Shown: positions 19,253 to 27,836 of the stretch, piece after piece | Position numbering within the stretch: the stretch's first letter is position 1 | How the letters are laid out: the number at the start of each line of letters is the position of its first letter | DNA from: Pseudomonadota bacterium | Lineage (GTDB): Bacteria; Pseudomonadota; Gammaproteobacteria; Steroidobacterales; Steroidobacteraceae | Assembly: GCA_023428645.1 (NCBI GenBank) | Contig: JAEYXD010000210.1 | Location: 1 to 64,000 of the forward strand | Reading direction: 5' to 3' | DNA: 64,000 nt | Position numbers and translations under genes: made by a program | Notes under the pieces: model-generated | What the model was told of the DNA's origin: nothing | The model's input: only the letters and a program-made list of their open reading frames with translations | Databases searched by the model: none

Positions 19253-19284
19253 CGCGCTTCCAGCGGCACGCTGCTGGAAGCGCG
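19253..19284. terminator. Hairpin between convergent qor and glutathione transferase genes
   Basis: Perfect 12-bp stem CGCGCTTCCAGC/GCTGGAAGCGCG with an 8-nt loop, 9 nt after the qor stop and 10 nt from the opposing stop. There is no clear T-run, so it may halt RNA decay or work with Rho rather than be a classic intrinsic terminator. Confidence 0.55.
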
Positions 19285-19294
19285 GCGCGTTCGA

Positions 19295-19903
19295 TCACGG
19301 GGCCGTGATCGGCGCCCACTGCGGCTGACTCGCGACGCGATCGCACCAGCCGCGCACGTTCGGGTATGGCGCGAGGTCGAAGCCGGCCTCGTGCGCGACG
19401 TGGGTGTACGCGAACAACGAGATGTCCGCCAGGCTGTATCGATTCGCCACGAGGAACTCGCGGCCTCGCAAGCTCTCTTCGAGCACGTCGAGCGCGGCAT
19501 AGCCGTTTTTCTTTTTCTCGATCAGTTTCTCGCCGAGTTCCGCGCGCGTCTTGCCCAGCATCCGCGTCCAGAACCGCGCCGTGCCGATGTTCGGCTCGAC
19601 GTGGTATTGCTCGAAACACAGCCACTGCCACATACACGCGCGCTCGAACGCGTCGGTGGGGATCAGGTGCGAGCCTTCGGCAAGAAAGGAGATGATCGCG
19701 TGGCTCTCGGGCAGGTAGCCGCGGCCGGGCACTTCCAGCAGCGGAATGCGACCGTTGGGATTCTTCGCGAGGAATTCCGGCGTGCGCGACGCGCCGCTCA
19801 TGATGTCGATGGGGACCAGCTCGTACGGCAGCTCGAGCTGCTTGAGGACGAGCCGACACTTATATCCATTCCCGGACGGCAGAAAATCGAATAGCCGATA
19901 CAT
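19295..19903 (-). CDS. Glutathione S-transferase family protein
   Basis: A 202-residue cytosolic protein. The thioredoxin-like N-terminal domain (about 1-80) starts MYRLFDFLPSGNGYKCRLVL, with the cis-proline segment GRIPLLEV and the glutathione-contact PESHAI. The helical C-terminal domain follows, with YSLADISLFAYTHVA. Ser10/Asn12 are candidates for the catalytic hydroxyl. ATG 19903 is chosen since the fold begins there; the upstream 18 codons from 19957 are unlike the family. It could be conjugating, isomerising or dehalogenating; the substrate is not evident. Confidence 0.88.
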   Translation of the reverse strand: MYRLFDFLPSGNGYKCRLVLKQLELPYELVPIDIMSGASRTPEFLAKNPNGRIPLLEVPGRGYLPESHAIISFLAEGSHLIPTDAFERACMWQWLCFEQYHVEPNIGTARFWTRMLGKTRAELGEKLIEKKKNGYAALDVLEESLRGREFLVANRYSLADISLFAYTHVAHEAGFDLAPYPNVRGWCDRVASQPQWAPITAP

Positions 19904-20039
19904 CGTCGCTCCAGCCCTGTGTCTCAGCCACGAATGCAGCAGCCCGCACGCGACCATGCGATCGCGTCTTCCGCTTCATCTGCCCATGATGCTGGAAGAG
20001 ACTTCGAGCCGTGCAGTTCGCGAGTCCGTTGTTGTGGTC

Positions 20040-20591
20040 TTACACGCGGAGCGTCGCGGCGCCGCGCGATATCGCCAGTGCGCCGCTTCTAACCACTTCG
20101 AGTACTTCCCCGAAGGTCCCCACCTCGGCGATGAAGCGACTGATCTGCGACTCACTGTCGGTCAGCTCGACGGTAAAGCTTTCCGCTTCGTCCGACAAGA
20201 CCCGCGCGCCGGCGGCTTTGAGCGCCGCGCGAAACGCTTCGATCTGATTCGCGTGCGCCCGCATCTTGATCAGCAGCAGCTCGCGCTCGATGTGCTGATC
20301 GCGCGTCATGTCGTCGACGTTCACGACATCGATCAGCTTGAGCGACTGATTGACGATCTGCTGCACGACGGCTTCGGTGCCGCTCGTCACGAGCGTCAGC
20401 CGCGAGACCGTCGGGTCGTCGGTCGGCGCGACATTGAGCGATTCGATGTTGTAGCCGCGAGTCGAGAACAGGCTTGCGACACGTGTCAGCGCTCCGACTT
20501 CGTTCTGAAGCAGGATCGAGACGATGTGACGCTTGTGCGAAGGCATTCCGGAAGTCCTTGACGAGGTGATGGTGATCGGAGTCGTGCTCAT
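20040..20591 (-). CDS. ilvH: Acetolactate synthase small (regulatory) subunit
   Basis: The valine-sensing subunit of acetohydroxyacid synthase, with an N-terminal ACT domain (HIVSILLQNEVGALTRVASL and GYNIESLNVAPTDDP) and the C-terminal ALS_ss domain (FRAALKAAGARVLSDEAESF). ATG 20591 gives 183 residues and has AAGAG eight bases upstream. ATG 20546 is a serious alternative: it has AAGGA at good spacing and gives the usual short N-terminus (MPSHKRHIVSILL). Unusually, the gene is divergent from its large-subunit partner, which starts 203 nt away on the other strand, instead of following it in an operon. Confidence 0.9.
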   Translation of the reverse strand: MSTTPITITSSRTSGMPSHKRHIVSILLQNEVGALTRVASLFSTRGYNIESLNVAPTDDPTVSRLTLVTSGTEAVVQQIVNQSLKLIDVVNVDDMTRDQHIERELLLIKMRAHANQIEAFRAALKAAGARVLSDEAESFTVELTDSESQISRFIAEVGTFGEVLEVVRSGALAISRGAATLRV

Positions 20592-20720
20592 GGCGACCGC
20601 TCTTTGAAGATGCGCCGAAAGCATACAGGAGTGCTCTGCCAAAGCAGCACGCTGGCGGGTCCGAGTGGAGCATTTGCGGGCACGGATTTGCCCCGTCCGC
20701 TAACGCCCGAGTGCCGGCTT

Positions 20721-20764
20721 CTGCTAGGCTCTTTGCACTGCATTAACGGCATTCAGCCTAGCAG
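20721..20764. promoter_or_regulatory. Inverted repeat in the divergent ilvH/ilvI control region
   Basis: CTGCTAGGCT at 20721-20730 and its exact complement AGCCTAGCAG at 20755-20764, 24 nt apart, ending 30 nt before the ilvI GTG start. It could be an RNA hairpin in the ilvI leader or two half-sites for a regulator of both subunit genes. No branched-chain-rich leader peptide was found. Confidence 0.5.
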
Positions 20765-20794
20765 CGACCATCCACCCTGCGACAGGGCCTCCAC

Positions 20795-22642
20795 GTGAAA
20801 GATAGCCACGCCATCTCGAGCGCAGCCGCTCATCCGCTCGCCGGACGTTCATTGTCCGGCGCCGAAATCATTGTCCAAGTCCTCGCCGACGAGGGAGTCG
20901 ATACCGTATTCGGCTACAGCGGCGGCGCGATTCTGCCGACGTACGACGCGATTTTCGTACATAACCAGGAGTGCGCGCGCGCGGGGCGCCCCCAAATGCC
21001 ACTGATCGTGCCAGCGAACGAGCAGGGGGCGGGGTTCATGGCCGCGGGCTATGCGCGGGCGAGCGGCAAGGTTGGTGTCTGCCTCGTCACGTCGGGTCCG
21101 GGCGCGACGAACACGGTCACGCCGGTCCGCGACTGCATGGCCGATTCGATCCCGATCGTCGTGATCTGCGGTCAGGTCTCGACGGGCGCGATCGGTTCCG
21201 ACGCATTCCAGGAGGCGCCGGTCGCCAGCATCATGGGTTCGGTCGCAAAGCACATCTTCCTCGTGACAGACCCCGCGAAGCTCGAAGCGACGTTGCGCAC
21301 GGCGTTCGAGATTGCGCGCACCGGCCGTCCCGGTCCGGTCGTCATCGACATTCCGAAGGATGTGCAGAATTTCCGCAGCCCGTTCCAGGGCACCGGTCGC
21401 TTGCCGGTCCCCGGGTACCGCCATCGCATGAACCGGCTCGTTCGCAACGCGCTCAGCGATGCGCAATGCGAGGAGTTCTTCGCGAAGCTCGGCGCCGCCG
21501 AGCGCCCGCTCATCTATATCGGCGGCGGTGTCGTCCACTCCGGTGCGTCGCAGGCGCTGCGCGAGCTCGCGGTCGAGCTGCAGCTGCCGGTCGTCAGCAC
21601 GCTGATGGGATTGGGCGCCTTCGACACGAAGCACCCGCTGTCGATGCACATGCTCGGCATGCACGGAACGGCGTTTGCGAACTACGCCGTCGATGATTGC
21701 GACTTTCTGCTCACGCTCGGCGCGCGCTTCGACGACCGCGTCGCGGGCGCTCCGCCCAAGTTCGCACCGCGCGCGAAGTACATCGCGCAAATCGACATCG
21801 ACGCGAGCGAGATCAACAAGGTGAAGCCCGTCGCGTGGCATCACGTCGGCTTGTTGCCCGAAGCGCTCCGCGCGCTGAAGGCGTACGCGCGGCGCATCGG
21901 CTTCAAGCGCGACTGGAGCGAGTGGCATGCGCATTGCGCCGCGCTGAAGCGTACGCACGCGATGAACTACGATCGCGATAGCGCGCTGATTCAGCCGTAT
22001 CACGTCATCGAGGAGATCAACAAACTCACTCGCGGCGAGGCGATCATCAGCACCGGCGTCGGCCAGCATCAGATGTGGGCGGCGCAGTATTTCGATTTCA
22101 GGCAGCCGCGCCTGTGGCTCACCTCGGGGAGCATGGGCACGATGGGCTTCGGCTTGCCCGCCGCCGTCGGCGCGCAGGTGGCGAATCCCGACAAGCTCGT
22201 CATCGACATCGATGGCGACGCGAGCATCCGCATGAATCTCGGCGAGCTCGAGACAGTGACGACCTACAACCTGCCGGTAAAGGTCGTCGTGCTGAACAAC
22301 TGCGGTGATGGCATGGTGAAGCAATGGCAGAAGCTGTTCTTCAAGGGCCGGCTCTCGGCGAGCGACAAATCGCTGCACAAGAAGGACTTCATCAAGGCAG
22401 CGCAGGCGGATGGCTTCCCGTTCGCCGTGCGGCTCGAGCGCAAGGAAGATGTCGCGCGGGTCGTGAAGGAGTTCATCGATTTCGACGGCCCTGCGTTCCT
22501 CGAAGTGATGATCGATCCGGACGCGGGCGTGTACCCGATGGTCGGCCCCGGTCAGGCGTACGATCAAATGATCACCGGCGACTGGATCGTGTCGCGGCAC
22601 AAGACCGAGATCCATGCACCGGACGCCTCGGAGATGTTCTAG
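20795..22642 (+). CDS. ilvI: Acetolactate synthase large (catalytic) subunit
   Basis: A 615-residue ThDP enzyme condensing pyruvate into acetolactate (valine/leucine) or acetohydroxybutyrate (isoleucine). The N-terminal domain has GYSGGAILPTYDA and catalytic Glu in VPANEQGAGFMAAGYARA; the ThDP/Mg site is GDASIRMNLGELET with NN about 30 residues on, and GMVKQWQKLF follows. The start is GTG 20795, the only plausible one before homology; it adds about 25 residues relative to E. coli. After QWQ, the usual RYSxS lid is replaced by GRLSASDKSLHKKDF, a divergence that may affect substrate choice. It is divergent from the small subunit; gloA follows 51 nt downstream. Confidence 0.92.
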   Translation: MKDSHAISSAAAHPLAGRSLSGAEIIVQVLADEGVDTVFGYSGGAILPTYDAIFVHNQECARAGRPQMPLIVPANEQGAGFMAAGYARASGKVGVCLVTSGPGATNTVTPVRDCMADSIPIVVICGQVSTGAIGSDAFQEAPVASIMGSVAKHIFLVTDPAKLEATLRTAFEIARTGRPGPVVIDIPKDVQNFRSPFQGTGRLPVPGYRHRMNRLVRNALSDAQCEEFFAKLGAAERPLIYIGGGVVHSGASQALRELAVELQLPVVSTLMGLGAFDTKHPLSMHMLGMHGTAFANYAVDDCDFLLTLGARFDDRVAGAPPKFAPRAKYIAQIDIDASEINKVKPVAWHHVGLLPEALRALKAYARRIGFKRDWSEWHAHCAALKRTHAMNYDRDSALIQPYHVIEEINKLTRGEAIISTGVGQHQMWAAQYFDFRQPRLWLTSGSMGTMGFGLPAAVGAQVANPDKLVIDIDGDASIRMNLGELETVTTYNLPVKVVVLNNCGDGMVKQWQKLFFKGRLSASDKSLHKKDFIKAAQADGFPFAVRLERKEDVARVVKEFIDFDGPAFLEVMIDPDAGVYPMVGPGQAYDQMITGDWIVSRHKTEIHAPDASEMF

Positions 22643-22693
22643 GAAACGGTGCGGCGCAGACGCCGGCGTCGCGCTGCAAGTCGTGAGGCTCGC

Positions 22694-23113
22694 ATGAAAT
22701 ACCTCCATACGATGGTTCGCGTCCGCGACCTGGACGCTTCGCTTGCGTTCTATTGTGGGGCGCTTGGTTTGCAGGAAGTACGGCGCTCGGAACACGAGAA
22801 AGGTCGCTTCACGCTGATCTATCTCGCCGCACCTGGCGACGAGCAGGCACAGGTCGAGCTCACGTACAACTGGGATCCCGAGGACTACCAGATTGGTCGC
22901 GCCTTCGGGCATCTCGCCTATGAGGTCGACGACATCTACGCGGCGTGCGAGCACCTCCAGCGGCACGGCGTGACGGTCAATCGCCCGCCGCGCGATGGGC
23001 GCATGGCATTCGTGCGCTCGCCCGACAAGATCTCCGTCGAGCTGTTGCAGAAGGGCGAGCCGCTGCCGCCGCGCGAGCCGTGGGCCTCGATGCCGAACGT
23101 CGGCGAGTGGTGA
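22694..23113 (+). CDS. gloA: Lactoylglutathione lyase (glyoxalase I)
   Basis: Converts the methylglyoxal-glutathione hemithioacetal to S-lactoylglutathione. At 139 residues it matches the E. coli Ni-dependent enzyme, and all four metal ligands are present: His5 (MKYLH), Glu in VELTYNW, His in FGHLAYE and Glu in ISVELLQKG. ATG 22694 gives the family N-terminus; the longer frame from 22649 is arginine-rich. It lies 51 nt after the acetolactate synthase gene and may share its transcript. A GC hairpin about 70 nt beyond the stop may end it. Confidence 0.94.
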   Translation: MKYLHTMVRVRDLDASLAFYCGALGLQEVRRSEHEKGRFTLIYLAAPGDEQAQVELTYNWDPEDYQIGRAFGHLAYEVDDIYAACEHLQRHGVTVNRPPRDGRMAFVRSPDKISVELLQKGEPLPPREPWASMPNVGEW

Positions 23114-23184
23114 CGCGCGACCACGCGGTGCTCGCTCCGCACCGCGAACTTGCTGCCCCGATGTCGATGAACAACGCAACGTAC

Positions 23185-23206
23185 GCGCGAGCGCCATAGC
23201 TCGCGC
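23185..23206 (+). terminator. GC hairpin downstream of gloA
   Basis: Perfect 8-bp stem GCGCGAGC/GCTCGCGC with loop GCCATA, in the 268-nt gap between gloA and the acyl-CoA synthetase gene. There is no T-run, so its role as a terminator is uncertain. Nothing else recognisable is in the gap. Confidence 0.35.
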
Positions 23207-23381
23207 CGGGCTGATTTCATCCGCCCTGCAAAACGCGGCCTCGAAACGCCGCAAGAATCGTGAAGACCGCGCCATGAAGGCCGCCAAGGTGATGGAGGTG
23301 GCGAAGGCTCGCAATTAGGATGACGGCCCTTGCGACGTTCCGTGTCATCGGCTTTCACTCCAGCGCGTTCATCACTCGAGC

Positions 23382-25124
23382 ATGTCCAGCCCTGCCGCAA
23401 CACTGCCTCCGAATTGGCCAGCCATGTCGCTCGCGCAGGCGCACGCGAAGATCACAGCGCCCGGTGCGCGCTTCGAAGTCGCCGAAGTCGAGATTCGCGG
23501 CGTCAAGACCAAGATCTGGAAGAACGCGCCGCCGACGTTGCGCGACGTGTTGCTGGCATGCCGCCAGTATCACGAGCGCGAGTTCGTCGTGTATGAGGAC
23601 GATCGCGCGACGTTCGCTGCCTTCGAGCGCGCCGTCGCGGCCTTTGCGCACGAGCTGCGCGCGCAAGGCGTCCAGAAGGGCGATCGCGTCGCGCTCATCA
23701 TGCGCAATCTTCCCGAGTGGTCCGTCGTGTTCTTCGCCGCCGTTGCGATCGGCGCCATCATCACGCCGTTGAACGCATGGTGGACCGGGCCGGAGCTCGA
23801 ATTCGGGCTCACGAATTCCGGCGCCAAGATTGCTGTCATGGATGCGGAGCGCTACGAGCGCGTCGTCGAGCACCTGCCGCGGTGTCCAGATCTGCAGCGC
23901 GTGTATGTCAGTCGGCTCGCCGAGGAAGTCGCCGACCCTGAGATCGTGAAACTCGAGTCCGTGCTCGGCGTCGTGAACGAGTGGTGCAAGCTGCCACCGC
24001 GCGAGTTGCCCGACGCCGCCATCGAACCGGACGACGATGCGACGATCTTCTATACGTCGGGCACGACCGGCAAACCGAAAGGCGCGCTCGGCACGCATCG
24101 CAACTACGCGCAGAACGTCATGACGACACCCGCGACGCTGGCCCGCAATTACGTTCGTCGTGGCGAGGCACCGCCGGACCCGGCGCAGCAACCGCAACGC
24201 GTGACACTGCTCGCCATTCCGCTGTTTCACGTCACGGCGTGCAGCTCGTCGATGATCACGGCCGTCGCGAACGGCAGCAAGCTCGTGCTCATGCACAAGT
24301 GGGACACGGAGAAGGGCTTGCAGCTGATCGAGCGTGAGCGCTGCACGGTTGCGGGCGGCGTGCCGACGATTGCGTGGCAGTTGATCGAACATCCGAATCG
24401 AACGAAGTACGATTTGTCCTCGCTCACGCTGATCACCTACGGCGGCGCGCCTTCGGCGCCCGAGCTCGTGCGCCGCATCAAGGAAGTGCTGCCGCAATCG
24501 CATGCGGGCAACGGCTGGGGAATGACGGAAACCGCGGCGGCCTTCACGGGCCATAGCGCGGAGGACTACGTCAATCGTCCGGCGAGCTGCGGCCCGATTC
24601 CGGCGGTGGGAGAGGCGAAGATCATGAATCCCGAAGGCACGCAGGCGCTGCCGGTGGGCGCGGTCGGCGAGCTGTGGGTGAAGGGGCCGATGATTGCGAA
24701 GGGCTACTGGAACAACCCTGCGGCGACGGCGCAGACGTTCATCGATGGATGGTTGCGCACAGGCGATATCGCGTGCATCGACGCGGAGGGATTTCTATTC
24801 ATCGTCGATCGTGCGAAGGACATGCTGATTCGCGGCGGCGAGAACATCTACTGCATCGAAGTCGAGAACGTGCTGTACGAGCATCCGGCGGTCATGGATG
24901 CCGCGCTGATCGGCATCCCGCACAAACTGCTCGGCGAGGAGCCGGCCGCGGTGATTGAGCTGAAGCCCGGTGCCCACGCGACGGAAGATGAGATCCGCAG
25001 CTTCGTGGCGCAACGCCTTGCTGCGTTCAAGGTCCCCGTGAAGGTCGCGTTCTGGTCCGAGCCGCTGCCGCGCAATCCGGCAGGCAAGATCCTGAAGGCC
25101 GAACTGAAGAAGGCCTTCGCCTGA
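23382..25124 (+). CDS. Acyl-CoA synthetase (AMP-forming), fatty-acid CoA ligase
   Basis: Activates a carboxylic acid with ATP and CoA. The 580-residue ANL-family enzyme has the P-loop-like FYTSGTTGKPKGA (about residues 224-236), NGWGMTETAAAF, the hinge GWLRTGDIACIDAEGF and IVDRAKDMLIRGGENIYC, and the catalytic lysine in PRNPAGKILKAEL near the C-terminus. It is soluble, with no signal. ATG 23382 precedes the homology closely. It is convergent with the double-TetR gene and near the thiolase/FadB genes, so it probably feeds beta-oxidation; chain length is not predictable here. Confidence 0.9.
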   Translation: MSSPAATLPPNWPAMSLAQAHAKITAPGARFEVAEVEIRGVKTKIWKNAPPTLRDVLLACRQYHEREFVVYEDDRATFAAFERAVAAFAHELRAQGVQKGDRVALIMRNLPEWSVVFFAAVAIGAIITPLNAWWTGPELEFGLTNSGAKIAVMDAERYERVVEHLPRCPDLQRVYVSRLAEEVADPEIVKLESVLGVVNEWCKLPPRELPDAAIEPDDDATIFYTSGTTGKPKGALGTHRNYAQNVMTTPATLARNYVRRGEAPPDPAQQPQRVTLLAIPLFHVTACSSSMITAVANGSKLVLMHKWDTEKGLQLIERERCTVAGGVPTIAWQLIEHPNRTKYDLSSLTLITYGGAPSAPELVRRIKEVLPQSHAGNGWGMTETAAAFTGHSAEDYVNRPASCGPIPAVGEAKIMNPEGTQALPVGAVGELWVKGPMIAKGYWNNPAATAQTFIDGWLRTGDIACIDAEGFLFIVDRAKDMLIRGGENIYCIEVENVLYEHPAVMDAALIGIPHKLLGEEPAAVIELKPGAHATEDEIRSFVAQRLAAFKVPVKVAFWSEPLPRNPAGKILKAELKKAFA

Positions 25125-25202
25125 CTCGCGCCCGAAAGCCGGAATGATCGGAGCGCACGAGCGCTTTCAAGCCGCCGGCCGAGCGACCTCGCTCGACTGC
25201 GC

Positions 25203-26477
25203 TCAGTTGCGCGAGAACATTCCCATCAGCAACGGCGTCGCATACAGCTCGGCCGCCTCTGCCGGCGCCACATCGCCCACCCACCAGCGAATATCGGCCG
25301 CGGCATTGACGGTTGCCGTCAGCATCTGCGCGGCGATGAAGGGATCGACCGCGCGAATCGAGCCGCTCGCGATGCCGTCCGAAATGATCGATGCGAAGCG
25401 GTCGGACACGCGATCCGAGGCCAGCACCATGTCATTGCGGATCTGCGCCGGCACAGCGCTCAGCGCGGACGTGCGCAACAGCGGCCCGCGCTCGCTCAGC
25501 TGATACGTGATCAGCGTCGCGGCCGCGTTCGACAGCTGCGACCAATGATCGCCGTGCTGGTTCATGACCGCGCGTTGAATGCGCCGCATCGTGTCGTATG
25601 TGCGATGGAAGCATTCGACGACGACATCGTCCTTCGCTTCGTTGTGGTGATAGAACGAGCCCTTCGTGACATTCAGGCGGGCTGAAATCTTCTCGACCGA
25701 TGCGCCGCGATAGCCGCGCTCGTTGATCAGGCGCGTCGCCGCGATCAGGAAGGCTTCGCTCGCGCTCGGCTCCTCGGCCGAGCCCAGCACGGTGTCGAGC
25801 GACAGTGGCTGCGGCTCCCAACGTCGTCCCGCCGGCGCGAGACCGTTCACGAAGATGTCGAGCATGCGATCGCGAATGCGCCCGTAATCCTCCACGTCGT
25901 AGCGAGGTAGCCACGCGATCGCCCAATACAACTGCTCGAGCAGAATCTGACCGCGCGCGGCGGCGCGGCGTTCGTCGAGCCACTCGAGCCCCGGGCCCGA
26001 GAACAAACTGCGAACCTTCGCGGCGTACCTGAGATACGCATCGACGATGACCGTACGTTGCGGCTTCTGCAGGGCGCGGATGTCGTTGAAGACGGGAAGG
26101 GCGGGTGCTTCACCGACGGCGATACGGCGGTGCAGATCGAGCCAGAGGTCCAGCACCTTCGCGAGACGCTCCGTTGCGCTGGGCTCGCGCAGCGCCTCAT
26201 CGAACAACGCCTCGAAGCGCGCGATGCCCTCCTGCAGGCAGGCGACGGCGAGGTCCTCCTTCTTCTTGAAGTAATAGGTGACGCTCGTCGTGATGAGGCC
26301 GACCCGCGCGGCGACGCTCGCGAGTGTCATGCCCTTGATGCCGTCGCGATTCAGGATCTCGCAGGCCGCGGCGATGATCGCTGCCTTCTTGCGCGTGTAG
26401 CGCGCGGTTGCCGTCGGCGCACGCGGCGCGACCACGCTATCCAAAGGTGTCACCGTCTGGTCTTCGGGCATCGACAT
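25203..26477 (-). CDS. Double-TetR transcriptional regulator (two TetR units in one chain)
   Basis: A 424-residue protein containing two complete TetR-like halves. The first DNA-binding domain is at about residues 25-75 (GMTLASVAARVGLITTSVTY then YFKKKEDL), with its own helical domain to about 215; the second begins near 235 (INERGYRGASVEKISARL then NVTKGSFYHHNEAKDD), with a second helical domain to the end. Most TetR proteins are about 200 residues and dimerise; this one is like a covalent dimer with unlike halves. ATG 26477 is used, with ATG 26471 as an alternative. It is downstream of the thiolase on the same strand, past a strong hairpin, so it probably controls the local fatty-acid genes. 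Confidence 0.88.
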   Translation of the reverse strand: MSMPEDQTVTPLDSVVAPRAPTATARYTRKKAAIIAAACEILNRDGIKGMTLASVAARVGLITTSVTYYFKKKEDLAVACLQEGIARFEALFDEALREPSATERLAKVLDLWLDLHRRIAVGEAPALPVFNDIRALQKPQRTVIVDAYLRYAAKVRSLFSGPGLEWLDERRAAARGQILLEQLYWAIAWLPRYDVEDYGRIRDRMLDIFVNGLAPAGRRWEPQPLSLDTVLGSAEEPSASEAFLIAATRLINERGYRGASVEKISARLNVTKGSFYHHNEAKDDVVVECFHRTYDTMRRIQRAVMNQHGDHWSQLSNAAATLITYQLSERGPLLRTSALSAVPAQIRNDMVLASDRVSDRFASIISDGIASGSIRAVDPFIAAQMLTATVNAAADIRWWVGDVAPAEAAELYATPLLMGMFSRN

Positions 26478-26566
26478 GAGTGTTCCCCGGCTGCCGCCGC
26501 TTTTGCATTCGAGTGCCATTGTACGGAACATTCGGCGCTCGCAGCCAAGTCCTCCCTGCCAATGCA

Positions 26567-26599
26567 AAGGGGCGCGCCCTTGCGGACGCGCCCCTTTTC
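26567..26599. terminator. Intrinsic terminator after the thiolase gene
   Basis: Perfect 11-bp stem AAAGGGGCGCG/CGCGCCCCTTT with a 10-nt loop, 25 nt beyond the thiolase stop. Flanking A- and T-runs make it usable from either strand. It separates the fad operon from the double-TetR gene. Confidence 0.8.
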
Positions 26600-26623
26600 G
26601 TTCCGATCATCCGAAGCGGCGGT

Positions 26624-27826
<1,203 letters not shown>

Positions 27827-27836
27827 GGGAGCCCCT

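Noticed and set aside
20849..23314. 821-codon minus-strand frame over the acetolactate synthase gene
   Set aside because: Runs opposite ilvI and gloA, both of which have clear catalytic motifs; no family resemblance.
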